From assembly GCA_003667245.1 (NCBI GenBank), contig RCNN01000496.1, positions 62,001 to 126,000 of the forward strand: DNA of 64,000 nt. Direction: 5' to 3'. Made by a program: the position numbers and the translations under genes. Positions 47,301 through 59,521 of this stretch are shown here, in pieces. Source of the stretch: Heterostelium multicystogenum (Eukaryota; Evosea; Eumycetozoa; Acytosteliales; Acytosteliaceae). Each line of letters begins with the position of its first letter. The first letter of the stretch is position 1. A model generated the notes under the pieces. That model ran no database searches and had not been told where the DNA came from. It saw only the letters and a list, made by a program, of their open reading frames with translations.

Positions 47301-49234
47301 ATCAACGATAAAAATTTACAACAACAGGTATTCATTGGAACTGAGCAGATAGATGATGAGGATAGAGTTGTTGTCTGTAGAATTTGCGAAGACTCCTACT
47401 CTACTAGACAATTAAAAGTACACACCACCACTCTGTGCTCTGACAAACAAGCACGATTTCAAGCATACCTCACACGACGAACGTTTGTTTGCCATGTTAA
47501 ATTTGGCAAAGGGAATATTCATGGACTCACTTGCAAGCCCCGATTCATTTAGCAATTATTCATTCTACATTGATGATGATATTATCATTCAGTTGGAAAC
47601 AATTTGTTGATGAGGTTGCAGCTATTGCTTATGGAACAAAAGAGTCTGTCACCCTCTGTCAAAAAGCTATCGATGGAGTTCAAGCGATCATCGATGAAAA
47701 TAACGAGGATGTTGCATTGCTCACTTTTGGAAAGCGTATTGTTAAGATACTCGAAGAGAAGAAGCTAACTTATGTACAATATACACAGTTTCAAACAGCG
47801 GCTGCTGCAGACTCTAGCAACAACAAGGGTAGCAAAAAGCAGTGGTCCATGTGGGGACTTCTTCCGTTCATAAAGTCAATGTCAAATTCTCCACAAAAAG
47901 AGGTTCTTCCATCACCAGTCACTGTTGCAGCTCCCAATACCAACACAAAACAGCAACACAGCCTTAGCATTGCGGACTTTGAAATCATTAAACCAATCTC
48001 GCGTGGAGCATTTGGACGTGTGTATTTAGCTCAGAAAAAGAAAACAGGAGATCTCTATGCAATCAAGGTACTTAAGAAATTGGATACTATTCGTAAGAAT
48101 ATGGTGGATCATGTGATCATCGAAAGAAACATCCTCGCTACTGTACAGAATCCATTCGTTGTAAAGTTTGTTCTATGCATTCCAATCAACTGACAAGCTT
48201 TACTTGGTTATGGAATACTTGATTGGTGGTGATTGTGCATCTCTCCTTCGTGCACTTGGTTGTTTTGATGAAATTATGGCACGTCACTACATTGCAGAAA
48301 ACCATTCTCTGTCTGGAGTATCTACACAAGCACTCAATTATTCATCGTGACCTCAAGCCCGATAATATGTTAATTGACTCAAAGGACATATCAAATTGAC
48401 CGATTTTGGATTGTCAAGATTGGTATCTTAGAGGACTCAACCAAGCAACACGACCAACAGCCACCATCTCCAACTACACCTATTCCCATGGGATTCAACT
48501 CTAACAACATCGCAGCAGTCCCTCCAACTAACTACCCAAGAAAGCAGACACTCAAGAAGAAGCCTCTGAAAAAAGTTGTTGGTACACCCGATTATCTTTC
48601 ACCGGAAATTTTACTAGGTACTGGTCACGGTACTCCAGTAGATTGGTGGGCTCTCGGTGTCATCCTCTATGAATTCCTTACTGGAGCCCCACCTTTCAAT
48701 GACGACACACCAGAGCTTATTTTTGAACATATTTTAAATCGCGATCGTGAGATCGAATGGACTGACGTCAGCGCAGAAGCTAAAGACCTCATTTGTAAAT
48801 TATTGAATCCCAACCCCTCACAGCGTCTTGGTGCAAATGGTGCCAATGAGATCAAGCAACACCCATTCTTTGAAGGACTCAACTGGGAAACTCTCATCGA
48901 CCAAGAAATGGACAACATCTTTGTACCTAAGCCACAAAGCGAGTTTGACACTGATTACTTCTGGGATCGACAGTCAATCTACAACGATGATAAAGAAGAC
49001 GATATCCTCAAGACCAGTGGCAATCATCGAATTGGATCCGGTGATTCACATGGAAGTGGAGGATATCAGCAGATCACACACTCAGAGCGAAACCTTTTGA
49101 AATCATCGGTCGACGACTTTGACCAACACCATAAAGACCCCATCAATTTCGGAAATTTTTCATTTACAAACATCAATCACCTCAAAGACATGAATAACCT
49201 ATTTTTAAAGAACAATAACAATACCAAAACATAG
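44359..49234 (+). CDS. PX-PH AGC-family Ser/Thr kinase, IRE/MAST/Rim15 type
   Basis: Roughly 1,500 residues. Exon 1 (44359-44427) and exon 2 (from 44502) encode a PX domain ([12 protein letters not shown]; phosphoinositide binding). The next exons encode a PH domain ([38 protein letters not shown]). A low-complexity Ser/Asn/Pro region spans about 45300-46900. [18 protein letters not shown] is the C2H2/C2HC finger found in IRE kinases. The kinase domain runs from [18 protein letters not shown] through [22 protein letters not shown] and [12 protein letters not shown] to a C-tail with the hydrophobic motif FGNFSF. Frame breaks near 44615, 44930, 46030, 46860, 47240, 47500, 48165, 48300 and 48400. 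Plant IRE and yeast Rim15 relatives control growth and quiescence; the target here is unknown. Confidence 0.88.
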
Positions 49235-49777
49235 CAAGTCTGTTTTTCCTTTGACAAACCAACAACACAACCACCAAATCTAAATTAATTTTAAACAAAA
49301 ACCCAATAAATATAACATTATTTGGGTTTTATCCTTTTAACCAAAGATTCATTCGTTGATTGGTGGTGATTCTCATGTTTGATTTCTATTGGATGGTGAA
49401 CGGTGTAATGATATTGACACTAAGTACTATTGAAAATGTATCATGCCCGATGGAGATCAATTAGTGAATGCCTGCTCAAACCATTTTGAAAAAGATCAAA
49501 AGATAAATTTCCAATCTATTATATTCGTAGAGATCAGTAATCGTTTACAAAGAAGAAAATAGTTAATGGATTATATATATGAGAATAAAATGTTGTTATT
49601 TTTAATCATATAGCGAATTAAGAGATAAGCCTCAATATTATTTATATATATATTTATAGAATTCCAGAAACATAACCTATGTTTTAGGGATAATAAATAT
49701 TTATTATGGTTATTTTTAAAAATGATAAAATCTTAGATTTTATAAAACATGGTATTGGTGGAGTTTTAACTGAGTAT
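49235..49777. other. Intergenic region between convergent genes
   Basis: AT-rich spacer with no supported gene or RNA. Confidence 0.55.
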
Positions 49778-50259
49778 TTAGACGTAGGTGAGATATCTGA
49801 CAGACAAGTTGGCTGGACTAGCTGGTGAACCCAAGAGAATGAAACCAAAAGTGTAACTGGCACCAGCATTAATTGAGGTTTGGTAGGATGGGAGGGTGAG
49901 ATCACCATTTGGCAATCTGACGACATTCCAGTAGGCATTACCATCACGAACTCTGAAGGTGTAGTCAGTTTGACTAATTAAAAATCATAGTTGGATTAGT
50001 ATAAATAAAAGTTGGAATGAATGGTGAATTTTAAGGTGATTGATATTTACATAAAGAAGTTTCTAATGTTTCTGCTTGATACGTTGGTTACGGTAACATC
50101 GTATTGGGTGTATTGACGATTTCCTCTGCTTCCATCAGTCCATGTTCCAATGACTTTTTGGGAGATTACCAAGTCAGAGTTAAGGAGTTCATTGGTTTCG
50201 TTGGCTGCGACAAAGGCGACACAGATCAAGAGAGTACAGAATAAGGCGACTAACTTCAT
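49778..50259 (-). CDS. Secreted single-domain CBM49 protein
   Basis: Two clean exons, 50051-50259 and 49778-49973 (intron 49974-50050), give 134 residues. The signal peptide MKLVALFCTLLICVAFVAA is followed by one carbohydrate-binding module of family 49: VIGTWTDGSRGNRQYTQYDV, VTNVSSRNIRNFF, then AYWNVVRLPNGDLTLPSYQT and INAGASYTFGFILLGSPASP. CBM49 modules bind crystalline cellulose, and in dictyostelids they occur in proteins of the stalk, sheath and spore or cyst walls. No catalytic domain is present, so a structural wall protein is likely. Confidence 0.88.
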
Positions 50260-51504
50260 TGTTTTTTCAATTAGGTTTAGTTTGTTAAGATAATTATAAT
50301 TAATGAAATTATTGATATTTGTTTAGAGAATTGGTTTAGTTTGAATTGTTGTTGTTTTCAGGTAACAATCAGCCGGTATTTATAGTTGATTCTTTGGTAG
50401 TTCAAATGCGCAGTGTCCATCCAGGCAGTTATTTTATTAATTTACCAAATCTATTGAATTTAAATTGCAAATCAAAGAAATATATATATTTAGAAATACA
50501 TACATCATTGTTAATGTATGTACAGGTTGAATTCGGAAAGTCGAAGGTTTGGCCCATCTATTTCCAAAAGGTGGAAATCAATATATTCTATTTTTTTATT
50601 GTAGAATCTATCGTTATCATTGAGCAAATCAATGAAAGAACACTATCGAATTTAGTATGGAATAATCAAATATATTTATGGAAGTTCTATGTATACATCA
50701 TTGTTTGTCAAAAGATGATCTTGTTCGATCTTTAAGAATCTTTGGTGACTGTTCAATCTATTATCTCTAAGAATCTCTTTCAATTACTATTCTTATTAAA
50801 TTAAAAATAAACCTATCCAACGAATAAACAACAACAAACTTTCATCATCAATAGGGAGTTTGGTGTATATAAATTTAAAATGAATACGCCAATCAAACAA
50901 ACAAACAAACAAACAAACAAAACAAACAAATAAGAAATAAACTACTGACTTCAAAAAGTCAGTCTACACAAACTTTCAGCCTTGTCGTTCGATGTAGTGG
51001 TAGAAAGATTCATTGCTGTTACAACCCTACTATCACTAAACTAAACTAAATAACACTACACTCGCTACACTATACTAAACTTAATTTAACTAAACTAAGC
51101 TAAATACCATTCTTCTCAAGTCAAGTCATAGATTCAATCACGATACAGATAATGGGTAGAATGTAAATCACGTTGATTCAAAACAAATGAATGAATCATT
51201 GTAGTTGGGGATGGATTATTGTTTTGTTGCGTTTCGTTTCGTTTTGTTTTGTGTGTGTTTAATTAGAAGGAGATGGTGGTTGGAGGTGGGTGGGGGAATA
51301 ACAAAACAAACAAAACAGGTTCAATTAAATTGCAAATTAATTTTAATTAATTGACTGCTCAGCTTGATAATAATAAAACTTAACCTTTTTTAGTACATTT
51401 TAATACCTTTTATATTATATTATCATTTTATTTATAGATTGAAACACCAGAGTGGTTGTTTGTTGGTTGTTGATAGGCTGACTCTGTAATAATATTATTG
51501 TAGT
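50260..51504. other. Divergent intergenic region with CAAA repeat
   Basis: About 1.25 kb. A (CAAA)n tract lies at about 50894-50931. The hairpin CTGACT-TCAAAA-AGTCAG lies near 50946. The AT-rich frame at 50346-50735 overlaps the CBM49 promoter and is not supported. Rows of CTAAACTAAA-like sequence fill 51030-51110. Confidence 0.5.
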
Positions 51505-52783
51505 ATGACAGTGAATGTGTTTGTATACTCACTGTTGGCGGGAGTAGCCCCACTCTTTTCAGCATCGCTGCCGTTTGTACTGTTTAAGAATGGCATCAAC
51601 ACGAAATACTATCATATGCTGCTAGCAATATCTGCTGGTCTGCTGTTTGCTGTGGCAACACTCGAGCTGCTGCCTGAAGCGGTGCAAATGGTCAATATAG
51701 ATGTTAGTGGTGGTGGTAGAGATAACACTGCTGCTGCTGCTGTTGCATCATCAAATGGAAACAATCGACACTTACATCAACAGTTGACTACTACAACTAC
51801 AACCACGACAGCATCTTCATCAACAACCTCTCTGACACATATGAATGATGAGCATGATCATGATCATGATATTGATCATGGCATGATCATGAAAACGAAT
51901 CAAACAATACAAGAACACCAATGTATGGATTAGCATTTGGATTCTTGGTACTTATAGCTATTGAAACGATGCTAAGTAGCGGAAGCGGTGGTGGACATTC
52001 ACATTCTCTTGACTCTCAAGAGAGAAATTTTGAAAACGATAACCTGTCTGATAATAGTAACTGCAAGGTATGTGTTTGCATCTTTCTTCCTACTACTAGG
52101 AATATAACAGGCAACAACTAATGGGTGCATTCTGTGTTGTTGTTGTTGTTTAATTATAGAAAGACGATGAACATGAACATAAAGCACTGAATATGGAGGC
52201 AGGAATAGCATCGTCAAGCAACAACGCTAGCAGTAGCCAAGCGAAACTATCCTTGACAACTTTTATTGCACTGGCCGTACATTCGCTGGTCGATGGAATG
52301 GTCATATCCGGCGCATTTGCAGCAAACTCTGATATTGGAGCACGTGTTTGCACTGGCCATTGTTGTACATAAACTACCAGATGGTTTTGTCATGAGTTCA
52401 ATTGCACTCTCACAAAAGAAACTACTTGTATGTTAACAGCACGCGATGCATGATCATCTTCAATCAACCATCATCATAATTATAATCATACGAAATGCTA
52501 ACGATTGCAATAGGGATACCATCCATTTTTTTATTTATTATTAATTTCAGGTATGACACCAGTAGGGTCCATCATTGCATCTATCATATTTGGAGGTATA
52601 CCACCATCGACTGTTTCCTTTATTCTCGGATTCGGAGCAGGAACATTTTTATATATAACAACCACTGGCATACTCCCAGAGATACTTCATTCCAAGACTG
52701 TTTCAAAACCAACACTGCTAGCTTGTATTATTACCGGTTATTTCATCTTCACCTTGATAGACTCATCTGTACATGTCCATTAA
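51505..52783 (+). CDS. ZIP-family zinc transporter (SLC39A9-like)
   Basis: ZIP proteins carry zinc into the cytosol. The N-terminal TMs include VYSLLAGVAPLFSASLPFVL and ISAGLLFAVATLELLPEAV (LELLPEA is typical of the ZIP9 group). A loop with Thr runs and a His-rich segment (DEHDHDHDIDHG) follows. TM4 carries AVHSLVDGMVISGAF, and TM5 VHKLPDGFVMSSIALS, the metal-site helices with H-S-x-x-D-G and H-K-x-P-D-G. The last TMs are IIASIIFGGIPPSTVSFILG and GFGAGTFLYITTTGILPEIL. Introns 52068-52159 and about 52428-52550. Frame breaks near 51890 and 52345. It is followed in tandem by a CDF zinc transporter. Confidence 0.9.
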
Positions 52784-53235
52784 AATACAATATAAATCCA
52801 AAATTCATTTATCCATCCACTTTTCAGCCGAATGTGTATTTTTTATACAAATAGTTGTCCAATCAAAATATCCTTTAATATTAAATTTCCTTCATGATCT
52901 ATAGATCTTTTAAAATATAATAATAGAGATGAGTCTAATACTGAGATGTATTCTACATTCTCACAGTGAAGTCTATAATAAGTTAATGCTTTTCATCAGA
53001 TGAAGGTGAGTCATTTTTTTAAACCACTCCGCTTCTACAAACTCAAGAGTTTTGGAAAACAAAAAAAAAAAACAACAAATTAAATTCAAATTGATGTGAC
53101 AATTAACCCCTAGCCTGTCAGACTGGTTGGGTGCACTTCAGAAGGAACAACACTTCCTTTTATATTTCAATAATTATTTATTATCATTATCATTATCATC
53201 ATCGTATTATTATTGATTGTCTTGGTTTTAGAGAT
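52784..53235. other. Spacer between the two zinc transporter genes
   Basis: AT-rich, with A/T runs at 53060-53085. No gene seen; it must contain the promoter of the CDF gene. Confidence 0.5.
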
Positions 53236-55107
53236 ATGAGTCACAATAATAAAAGTGATTATGGAAATGATCATTTAGGCTATGCTCATCCTTATTTTAG
53301 AACAATAACAACAATGTAGTTCAGCAGCAGCAACAACAACCACTACAAGATGGTATTGTCTTCAGACCGGACAAACAACAACAACAGCAAACTCAATCAT
53401 ATACTGTAACCTCACCAATGACCAAACTATGGAATTAATCAGGATCATCATGATCATGATGACCACGATCATGACCATCATGACCACGATCATGACCATC
53501 ATGGACATTCACACAGCCACAATCATCATGGACACTCACACAATAGCGGTATAAACAGTCATAGTAATACAGGCAGCTTCTTTGCTTCGATGCCATCTCA
53601 TATCGGAGCCAACAACCATACTCTTTTCAATACAGTGTCACCTACTATGGGTGTATTCAGTAGCTACCAGCCAAAGATAATCAATACATACGATAGCAAG
53701 CTGACATTCGGACATCTTTGGAACAATCTGATGAGAGACAATGATGCAAAGAAACTCGCACTCTGGATTGTAGTCATGTTGTGCTTTACGCTATTTGAGA
53801 TATTCTATGGCGCTCTTTTGGAGAGTTTGGGACTGGTGTCCGATGGATTTCATGCTCTTTTCGATTGCATCGGATTCATGATCAGCCTAACATCGGATAC
53901 TTGTCGGAAAGAAGGGTTCCAACCGTGAATTCACCTATGGGTACGACCGTTGGGAGATTCTAGGTGTATTTTCCAACAGTTGTTTCTTACTGTTCGTTTC
54001 ATTCTTCCTTTTCCTGGAGTCTGTCGAGCGTGTATTAGAACCACCTCACATTCATGAGTAAATATCCGTAAAATTAACTAATGGATCACTTAACAGAACC
54101 ATATTAATTCACTCACTACAATTATTCACAAACATTACTTACAGTCATGGAAGAGTCATTTCACTGGCATTCATAAGTTTACTCATCAATATAACTGGAA
54201 TATTGTTTTTCAGAAAGCATTCATCCTCCTCAGTATTCACTGGTAGGTATTCCAAATGTCTTGTTGCCACCCAATAGAATCTTTCTTATTAACATTGCAA
54301 ATGGCCCACTGGTATACTCTAGACAAGAGCAGAGCAAGACAGGAGAACTTTATGACTATTACATCGCATATTTTGGCAGATAGCTGTACAAGTGTTGGTG
54401 TCATTTTTTCAACATTGGTCGGAAGCACAATGTAAGCTCAAGACTAGCCGATCACAACAATCTGTTGAATCATTGATTTTTGAGAATAGCTATATTAACA
54501 CTATGTCGAATTGTTATTTATTTACAGGGGAATCGAAATATCGGACTCGTTAATTTTCATTTCATCATTGCAGTGATCATTGTTTATGACGTATTGCCAA
54601 TTTCAATTAGAACTGGAAAAGTATTGTTACAGACTACACCAGATGTGTTGACACCACAAATCATTTCAGCCTGCAGAGAGTCACAGGCCATCGAAGGTGT
54701 AGTCTCATTGAATGACAAACATTTCTGGACACATTCACATGGTAATTTCATTGGTAGCATTGTGGTAAAAATCAAAGAAGACGCTGATGAGCAACAAATC
54801 CTCAAGAGTATCAGAGATAATTTCCAATTCATTAATAACATGACAATTCAAATTGATAAAGAACACAACCATGCTCACTCTCATGATAATAAACAAAAGC
54901 ATCACCATGGTCACTCCCACGATCATCAAGACCACCATGACCACGATCACGACCATGATCACCACGATCACCACGATCACGATCACGATCACGATCACCA
55001 TGATCACGACCATGAAGACCACCATCACGAGGATCACCACGGTCACTCACACGATCATCATGGACACTCATGATCATAACCATCATGGTCATTCGCACGA
55101 TCATTAA
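53236..55107 (+). CDS. CDF/ZnT-family zinc transporter (SLC30, ZnT5/7-like)
   Basis: CDF proteins move zinc out of the cytosol into compartments. After a Gln-rich start there is a long His/Asp loop (DHHDHDHDDHDHDHHDHD). The TM region has KLALWIVVMLCFTLFEIFYG, ESLGLVSDGFHALFDCIG (the H-x-x-x-D zinc site of TM2), REFTYGYDRWEILGVFSNSC (F-x-Y-G-x-x-R signature), SHILADSCTSVGVIFS (second H-x-x-x-D site) and a C-terminal cytosolic domain with GVVSLNDKHFWTHSHG. The tail is again His/Asp-rich. Introns include 54058-54144 and others near 54242-54340 and 54432-54527. Several frame breaks; the stop may be 55073 or 55107. Confidence 0.9.
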
Positions 55108-55340
55108 AAAATATTATATTAAATTCATATAGTTGTAAACATAAAGTCTAAAAAGTGATTCAAGACCATTTTCTCTTTTCTAACTATAAATACAAAAGAG
55201 AACATACTATACCCGAAGTTCTCACCATTAATTATAAGATTGGTGTCAGATGTTGTTACATTTGATCTACATTGTTAAACAAAACAAAATAGTCTTTAAG
55301 TGATGATATTTTCTATGATTATAAAATTAACTAATTAGAT

Positions 55341-56382
55341 TTATTGTTGTTTGCATTCTGGGTTGTTTGGTTGTGGTGGGGCACCTGATTTAGATTTCAA
55401 TTGTGGTACATCATCATCGTCTTCGTCTTCTTCGTCATCAAAATCATCTCCATATCCCATATCTCCGTATTCGTCCTCTGGTTGAGCACGACCCAAGAAA
55501 TAGTTAATGGCTTCTGGAATAATTTCGTCCTTCAATGAGATGAGGGCTTGGTATTGCATGTAGATGAGTTGGCTTGGTTGTGGAGCATCTTCCTCAGTTG
55601 GCTCTTGATTTTGGTCAATCTCGACCAAGAAGCTTGAGAAAATAGATGGAATGACTTCGGTGACCATCTTGGTGGTGGTACGTGGGGCCTTACCCTTTGG
55701 ACCCTTCTTCTTGATGGTCTTTTCGACTTCTCTGATAAAGAATTTCTTTCCTTCTTCCACTCGACTGGTGTAGCTTTGATTGAATCCAATTCACCGTCCT
55801 TGATGGAAAGAGTCAAAGTGATGACAGAGTTGGTGAAATATGGGTTTGGAGCAAAGTTAAAGTTAGCAGCGAAACCTTGGTTTTGGTTGTCAGTGCTTGA
55901 ATCTTCGGAGATGGTGATGCTGGTCAAATATTGCAATGGCTCTTCGTCTTCCTTACCGATGATGGCATCAGCAAAGTGTGGGTGGTTAGACATAGCCTTG
56001 AACCAGAAACCTGGGATACCCTTCTCTTCACCAGACTTCAAACCTGGAATTTCGAGTGGTTCCTTTGGGGTTTCATCAGACTCAACAGCACCAGTGACGA
56101 TAACCGTTTCTCTTTTCGTAGATGGCGTCGAATTGTGGTTGGAATTTCAACTCAAGAAGACGGATCTCAGCTTCCAACTTCTTTGTGATTTCAGTGTGAT
56201 CTTCCTATATTATATTATTCTATATTAGTTATCAATCACAGTGGTTGCTTCCTGTTAAAGACACATACATCCAACTTCAACAAAGCGTTGACTCTCTTTA
56301 AAACTTGAATAGAGGTGACACCAGAGAGATCTTCTCCTTGGCCGATCACATCATCGAACTCCATATCTGAATCTTGAGACAT
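55341..56382 (-). CDS. nap1: Nucleosome assembly protein NAP1
   Basis: A histone H2A-H2B chaperone acting between cytoplasm and nucleus. Exon 1 is 56269-56382, the intron 56205-56268, and exon 2 reaches 55341, for about 325 residues. The core has VTSIQVLKRVNALLKLD, KKLEAEIRLLELKFQPQFDA, GIPGFWFKAMSNHPHFADAI (strongly conserved G-I-P-x-F-W), KPKGKAPRTTTK-like KGPKGKAPRTTTKMV, SFF-region equivalents and the acidic tail DDFDDEEDEDDDD. Frame breaks near 56113 and 55757. Ordinary member of the family. Confidence 0.95.
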
Positions 56383-57121
56383 CTCTATATAGGTGGAGAA
56401 AAGTAAAGAAAGAATAAATAAAGAGAAATAAGTAGTTAGAATCGAATCATCTCATTTTTATATAGATAAAAGTATTCATAGCACACATATAATATGATAT
56501 CTAAAGATACATATATATAACTTAACTACGAATAAACTAAACTTACTTGTATATATTTTGTGTGTGTGTGTTGAGTAGAGAAAAAACAAAAGTTTAACCA
56601 AATTTGTTGTTTATAATCTAAAAAACAACAAAAAAATAAATAAAGACGAAAAACGAAATAAAAAAATTTAATTTTAATTTAATTTTAATTTTTGCACAAA
56701 AATAAAAAGGTGTGGTGTTGGTTGGGAGTGAATTACCGTCGTCTTTCCAAATCTATGGAATGGAAATTTTTAACCTATAAATATTATGAGGTTCCATTAC
56801 AATAAATATTTGATTGATCACAATAATATATACAAGTAATAATAGGTATAAAAAGATAGATCTACCATCCTTTGTCAAGTCTCAAATAGATATCATTTAT
56901 TTTAGATGTTTACAGACCAATAACTTGAACAATGGTTCGGACATCCTCTCCTTGTTTTATATTAAAGAAGAGGAATATCAGATGAATGTTGGTAATTTGA
57001 TAAGATATGTTTTTGGCTTTGGTAGGAAGAAATTCCAAATCTTTATATCATAAAATTTAATCAAAATTTATTTAAGATAGGTTTGAACTAAAAAGATATA
57101 AGTGTTATAGAAGTTGGTGTA
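56383..57121. other. Intergenic region
   Basis: About 740 bp of AT-rich DNA; contains the NAP1 promoter. The 79-codon frame at 56814-57053 is not convincing. Confidence 0.55.
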
Positions 57122-58095
57122 TCAAACTTTAAGTTGTTTTTTTACCTTTTTGGCAGTTTCAATGTAACTCTTCTTGACACGAATACGTTTGTTGCTAAAC
57201 ATGTTATCGACCTGAACTTTGGAAAGATTGACAATGGTTCCAAGGAGGACCTTCTCATCTTCGTTGGGAAATGGCGATTTAATATTCTTGTTGAACCAAT
57301 CATTGATCATTTTTCTATACTTAGAAGGAAGAACTCTTCTACCTCGGCCTTGGTTACTGCTTGATCGAGACTTGGCGGTTTTTTCTTTGACTGGCCGTGT
57401 TTCTCCACTAATTTTTCGTGCTTCAAGCAAGAATTCACAGGCGTTAGAGCGTTGGTGTGACATCAATACAAAGAATTTTCTTTTCATTGTCAATATCTTA
57501 ACATCATGTTCAGCCAACGACAAGGGACGAATGCATTTGTTCAAATTTGTTATTTGCTCAAGTATATTGATACTTCTTTGCATTTGGAGCTTGATGTTCT
57601 TGATCTCGTTCTCATAACGTGGAATTATCCGAGAATAGTTCTTTTCAATTAAAGGATTGTTGAGATTGAACATCTCAGCTTCCACATAAGATTCCAACTC
57701 AAAGTCTTCTTCTTTAGGAGTTTGTCCTAACTGTTTGATTGGTGGAAACAATGACATAGACGAGTTGAGAAAGACCTGGAATTGGTTGAAGTATTTTGAT
57801 GCTTGGAGTTGTGATATCTTCTGTGAAATATTAGATATCTCTTGTTGTAACATCTTTGGGTCCAAAAGATGATTCTCCTAGAGGATCATCATCATCACCA
57901 GATTCGGATGCATCAAGGAAGTTTTCCTCCAGGAATGGTGAACTAGGCGAAGAGTCGTACTCGGATTCATATTCACTTTCATCGGAGGTCATAATGGGAG
58001 TATTTGAGGAAAAAGTTGACGATTGGCTTCCTTTAACATCCAACATAGTAAAAACCATCGACCACAGATTCAGTACTATCAAGTGAATTATTCAT
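57122..58095 (-). CDS. TALE-type homeodomain transcription factor
   Basis: About 323 residues. An acidic Ser-rich N-terminus (MNNSLDSTES, SDESEYESEYDSSPSSPF) is followed by helical segments and, near the C-terminus, a TALE homeodomain: RRVLPSKYRKMINDWFNKNI, KSPFPNEDEK (three-residue extension, P-F-P for P-Y-P) and recognition helix VQVDNMFSNKRIR. Asn51 and Arg53 are kept, but Trp48 of the W-F-x-N motif is Met (codon ATG). Frame breaks: one A too many near 58052 and another near 57855 (GPK). The start at 58095 is chosen because correcting the A run joins it to the acidic region. Targets are unknown. Confidence 0.82.
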
Positions 58096-59521
58096 ACTTT
58101 GATTTAAATAATCAAAAACAATACCCATAAGGAGTGTTTGGAGTAGGATGATTAAGAAAACAAATAGTTTTGAAAATCAACCGGTGTTTCAATATTGGAC
58201 ATATCTTTCAATTGAATTGTAAATATGATAAAATTAAATAAATTGTAGAGAAATAATTTATAAATTAGAATGATAAGTGAGGAAATAGATGAAATGGAAG
58301 TGATGGATCCAGTTGTTTATATATATTGGTGGCCCCAGTTTTAAATCTGATTTGAAATTTTAAAGATGATTTTACTCTCTATTGAACCACATCTGAATTT
58401 TTGATTAGTATTTGCATCAATGCTAACATTTGTTTTAGCTCCATTAATTATTATTTTGAGATTCAAAACCATCATTGGAGAGCTTGATTTCCTTAACAAT
58501 AAAACCCAATATCGAGGGGACTAAAAGTTGGGGATGAAATAAATTATCATTATTTATTATTATTATCTGAATAAATCTAAATAAAAAAACTGATCCAAAG
58601 TGGAAAATCGCAATATATTTATTAATAAATGTGCCAGCGTTAACAAGTTTCATTATAACTACTACCAATTATAGTATTTGGTTATCGTAGGAAATTTCTA
58701 AATCTTAACCCCAACAATATTGGTACATAGTGATTGCATCAAATCGGTGAAATATAAATTAAAAAATTAAGTTTTGCAACTAGATTCATTAAGAAATTTC
58801 TTCATTTGGTTATTGTTGTGGATTTTGAAGTGGATCCTCCAATAATTACTTTTGAAAATGATTGATTGTTAATAGTAATTCATGGATATTCCAAAGTTGA
58901 TCATAACTCAGCCACTCCTCAACCAAAACTATTGATAAACAATAAAAAATAAAACTAAATAATACAATTATTCCAACATTCACTCATTCCCTCGTATTTT
59001 CTCACCTCTAACCCTAACTTTCACTACCTACCTACATACCTACCTACCTACCTACACCTTCTGTAAACCCAACTCCAAACAATAAACACACTAACACAAA
59101 AATATGAAATTAAAAATAATGTTTGAAATACGTGAGTGAGTGAGTGAAACAGTGAATGAATTTGAGGAGAATCTAGTGTTATCTTGTATTAAATTCACTT
59201 TTCACTCATTTTGACAATTGTAGTTTTTTGTTTTAATTAACATTTTTGCTCATTTTGTTTAACAAATAGTTAATTTAGTTTTGTTTTATTATCTTTGCTT
59301 TTGTGGTCAATCGTGCAAATAATCAAACAAACAAACAAACTAGCCTGGTTAGTTCACATATTATTAATTAATTAATAATAACTAGTTGATTTTTTTTAAA
59401 AAGGAAAAAATCGATTAGATCGTGTTAGTTGTTATTGTTGTTGTTGTTGGTGGTGTAGTTAGTTTATTGTTGGCACATCAAAACTGGAGTTGGTTCGATA
59501 GACAAGACAACACAGTAAACT
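58096..59521. other. Intergenic region with CCTA repeat
   Basis: About 1.4 kb. A (CCTA)n tract lies at 59024-59056, with GTGA repeats near 59131-59148 and (CAAA)n near 59321-59340. No gene supported; this is the divergent promoter of two genes. Confidence 0.55.

Noticed and set aside
50346..50735. 129-codon open frame upstream of the CBM49 gene
   Set aside because: It overlaps the promoter of a well-supported gene on the other strand, has Ile/Tyr/Leu-rich AT-driven composition and no recognisable domain.
54735..55104. Open frames opposite the His-rich tail of the CDF transporter
   Set aside because: They are antisense shadows of the GAC/CAT codon repeats and consist only of Val/Ile or Asp/Arg runs.
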